A stretch of 64,000 bases of DNA from Monocercomonoides exilis (Eukaryota; Preaxostyla; Oxymonadida; Polymastigidae). This document shows positions 62,613 through 64,000 of the stretch, one piece after another. Both the position numbers and the translations under genes were made by a program. The stretch lies in the NCBI GenBank assembly GCA_001643675.2, contig LSRY02000001.1, forward strand, positions 553,501 through 617,500. Direction: 5' to 3'. The stretch's first letter is position 1. The number at the start of each line of letters is the position of its first letter. A model generated the notes under the pieces. It was not told the DNA's origin. It did no database searches and was given only the letters and a program-made list of their open reading frames with translations.

Positions 62613-64000
62613 TCACATATTCATTGTCAGCTGTATGCCCGTTGATAAAGATTTATAAATCGAAATTCCAATTGCTTCTGTTCTGTCATGTCCAACAACC
62701 GAGTTGTCTTTCTGAGTGATGTTTCCCATGAAAGTGAACAAGGGCTCTTTCACAGAAGCGACAAGGGATTCACACACAAAATACACATCTCTTCAGACAC
62801 AGGTCTTGTTGGTTGAAAACACAATATTGGTGATGGAAAAGGTTGTGGATGACACTTGTGAACCTTCATTGAACTCGATCATGAGAGCGCCGCCTCTTCC
62901 TCCAGAACTTGTATCCTCGCTCACAGAGCAGGTGGAGAAGGCTGTGTTGCTCACTGAAAACGAGTTGGCAGACGCTGGTGAGGCGAATGAGATGCATCCG
63001 CCATTGGTGGCAGTTTGTTGGCTCAACTGTTCTGAGTTGACGTTGGTGATGGTGCAGTTGGCGAGGGAGAGGGAGGGGGCAGGGGAGGTGGCAGAGGAGA
63101 GGACACAGCTGGCGGGGGAGGCTGTGAAGGTGATGTGGGTGATGTTGGAGGAGTTGAGGGTGAGGGGAGCTGTGAGGGAGGTGAGGTGGAAGATGCTTTG
63201 GCTGTTGAGGGGGAGACTGGTGATTGCTGTGTGGTTGAGGGCGAGGGAGCCAGCAGTGAGGAAGAAGAGGGGTGTGGTGATTGAATTGGAGGTTGTTCCG
63301 GTGATGGTGGTTGTGTTGAGGTTGAGGGAAGGGGAGTTATCGGAGAGGTGGAAGAGGATGGGGGTGATTTGGTTTGTGGAGTTGTGGGCGATGGCGAGGG
63401 CAGAGACTGTGAGGGAGCCCTGGGTCTGTTGGAAGAGGGCAGAAGTGGCAGATGGATCTGGTGAAGAAGATGCAGATGAAAATGAAGAAAATGATGATGT
63501 TGTTTGTGATGACTGTGAATGTGAGTTTGGTGGCTGGGGAATGCCACTGGAGGCGATAGTGGTGGCAGTTGTGCCGTTTCCGGTGATTATGGTGTCAACC
63601 GCGCTGAAGGTTAGTGTTTGAACGGGAACAAATGTTGAGGCGAGGAGGGTGAGAGAAGCGTCTTGGAGGAGGGAAATGAAGCCGTTGAGGGCATACTCGA
63701 TGGTGGCACATGGGATTTGTTGGGGTCTGCCACAGACATCAGAATTAGTTCCACCATTTGCAACGATTTTGTTCTGGGCAATGAGGGGGAGCCAGTCATT
63801 GAAAGTTTCATTATCAGCTGTATTGTTATTCCACACTCTTTTCGTTAAGGTTGTTGATCCACAATTCTCAAATGGAGATGGGTGATGCTGCTTCCGTTGA
63901 AAAATACATCATTCCCTCTTCCATTAGTTGCTGTGTTACCATCAAAGAAGCAGAAAGTTATGAATTTCATTTCATTTATCCAGGAATATGTGTCTCTGAA
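62613..64000 (-). pseudogene. Broken fragment of a third Pmp-like surface protein
   Basis: One ectodomain module in the style of the two giant genes, running off the window at its 5' side. It shows FITFCFFDGNTATNGRGNDVFF, then SPFENCGSTTLTKRVWNNN, VCGRPQQIPCATIEYAL (the CG-x-PC boundary), a Thr/Ser/Pro-rich strand region, GGCISF and SGGRGGALMIEF. A one-base frameshift lies near 63860-63900, between DVFFNGSS and the CGSTT segment. An in-frame TGA at 62793-62795 falls where the family has Gly, after NKTCV, and the reading resumes RDVYFVCESLVASVKEPLF before ending at 62613. No membrane or kinase-like part is attached. It is more GC-rich than the neighbouring DNA. Confidence 0.75.

Noticed and set aside
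1-64000. CRISPR array, rRNA genes, bacterial operons or terminators
   Set aside because: No regularly spaced repeats with unique spacers and no rRNA signatures were seen; the window is eukaryotic with spliced genes.

Overview
This window is nuclear DNA from an intron-bearing, AT-rich protist. Its gene content is eukaryotic: presenilin, an FG-repeat nucleoporin, a TMEM181-like seven-membrane-segment protein and an importin-alpha-like ARM protein. Genes end in TAA, TAG or TGA, so the standard code applies. Introns are short (about 60-230 nt, one of 226 nt inside presenilin), end in AG, and mostly begin GTTTG, GTATG or GTGTG. Two giant membrane proteins with polymorphic-outer-membrane-protein-like (Pmp-like) ectodomains, plus a repeated helical gene family, make me infer a metamonad, most likely an oxymonad related to Monocercomonoides. 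That assignment rests on recollection of such families, not on a search.

Layout. 1-7.3 kb is a decay zone: a broken pogo/Tigger transposase (1.1-2.8 kb) with subterminal repeats up to 3115, coding relics, pseudogene copy A of a helical ('ARM-like') family (3.5-5.0 kb), and a 481-bp MITE with an 8-bp target duplication (6.8-7.3 kb). 7.8-15.6 kb is one uninterrupted 2574-codon gene for a giant cytosolic protein of an alpha-2-macroglobulin-like family. 16.3-19.4 kb (minus) is a complete seven-exon presenilin of 705 aa with both catalytic aspartates, the PAL motif and a hugely enlarged loop. 19.6-24.5 kb (minus) is an FG nucleoporin of 1621 aa. 24.6-26.1 kb holds a possible 42-aa membrane peptide, a near-perfect 165-bp-arm hairpin and a 21-bp tandem repeat. 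26.2-35.3 kb is the first giant Pmp-like receptor with a pseudokinase tail. 37.0-41.5 kb is a second mobile-element and pseudogene cluster: family copy B, a TA-flanked MITE and a 2.1-kb pogo-like element. 42.4-48.6 kb (minus) carries the TMEM181-like and importin-alpha-like genes. 49.4-57.7 kb (minus) is the second Pmp-like pseudokinase receptor. 58.6-60.0 kb is family copy C, and 62.6-64.0 kb is a broken fragment of a third Pmp-like gene running off the window.

The genes do not form an operon. Two themes recur. The first is paired giant surface proteins whose ectodomains have diverged while the cytoplasmic pseudokinase tail stays nearly identical. The second is a multigene family whose three copies here are each damaged differently, surrounded by DNA transposons and inverted repeats. 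Splice models for presenilin, the nucleoporin, the TMEM181-like gene and the importin-like gene were built by hand, and in each case all phases add up to an open frame.
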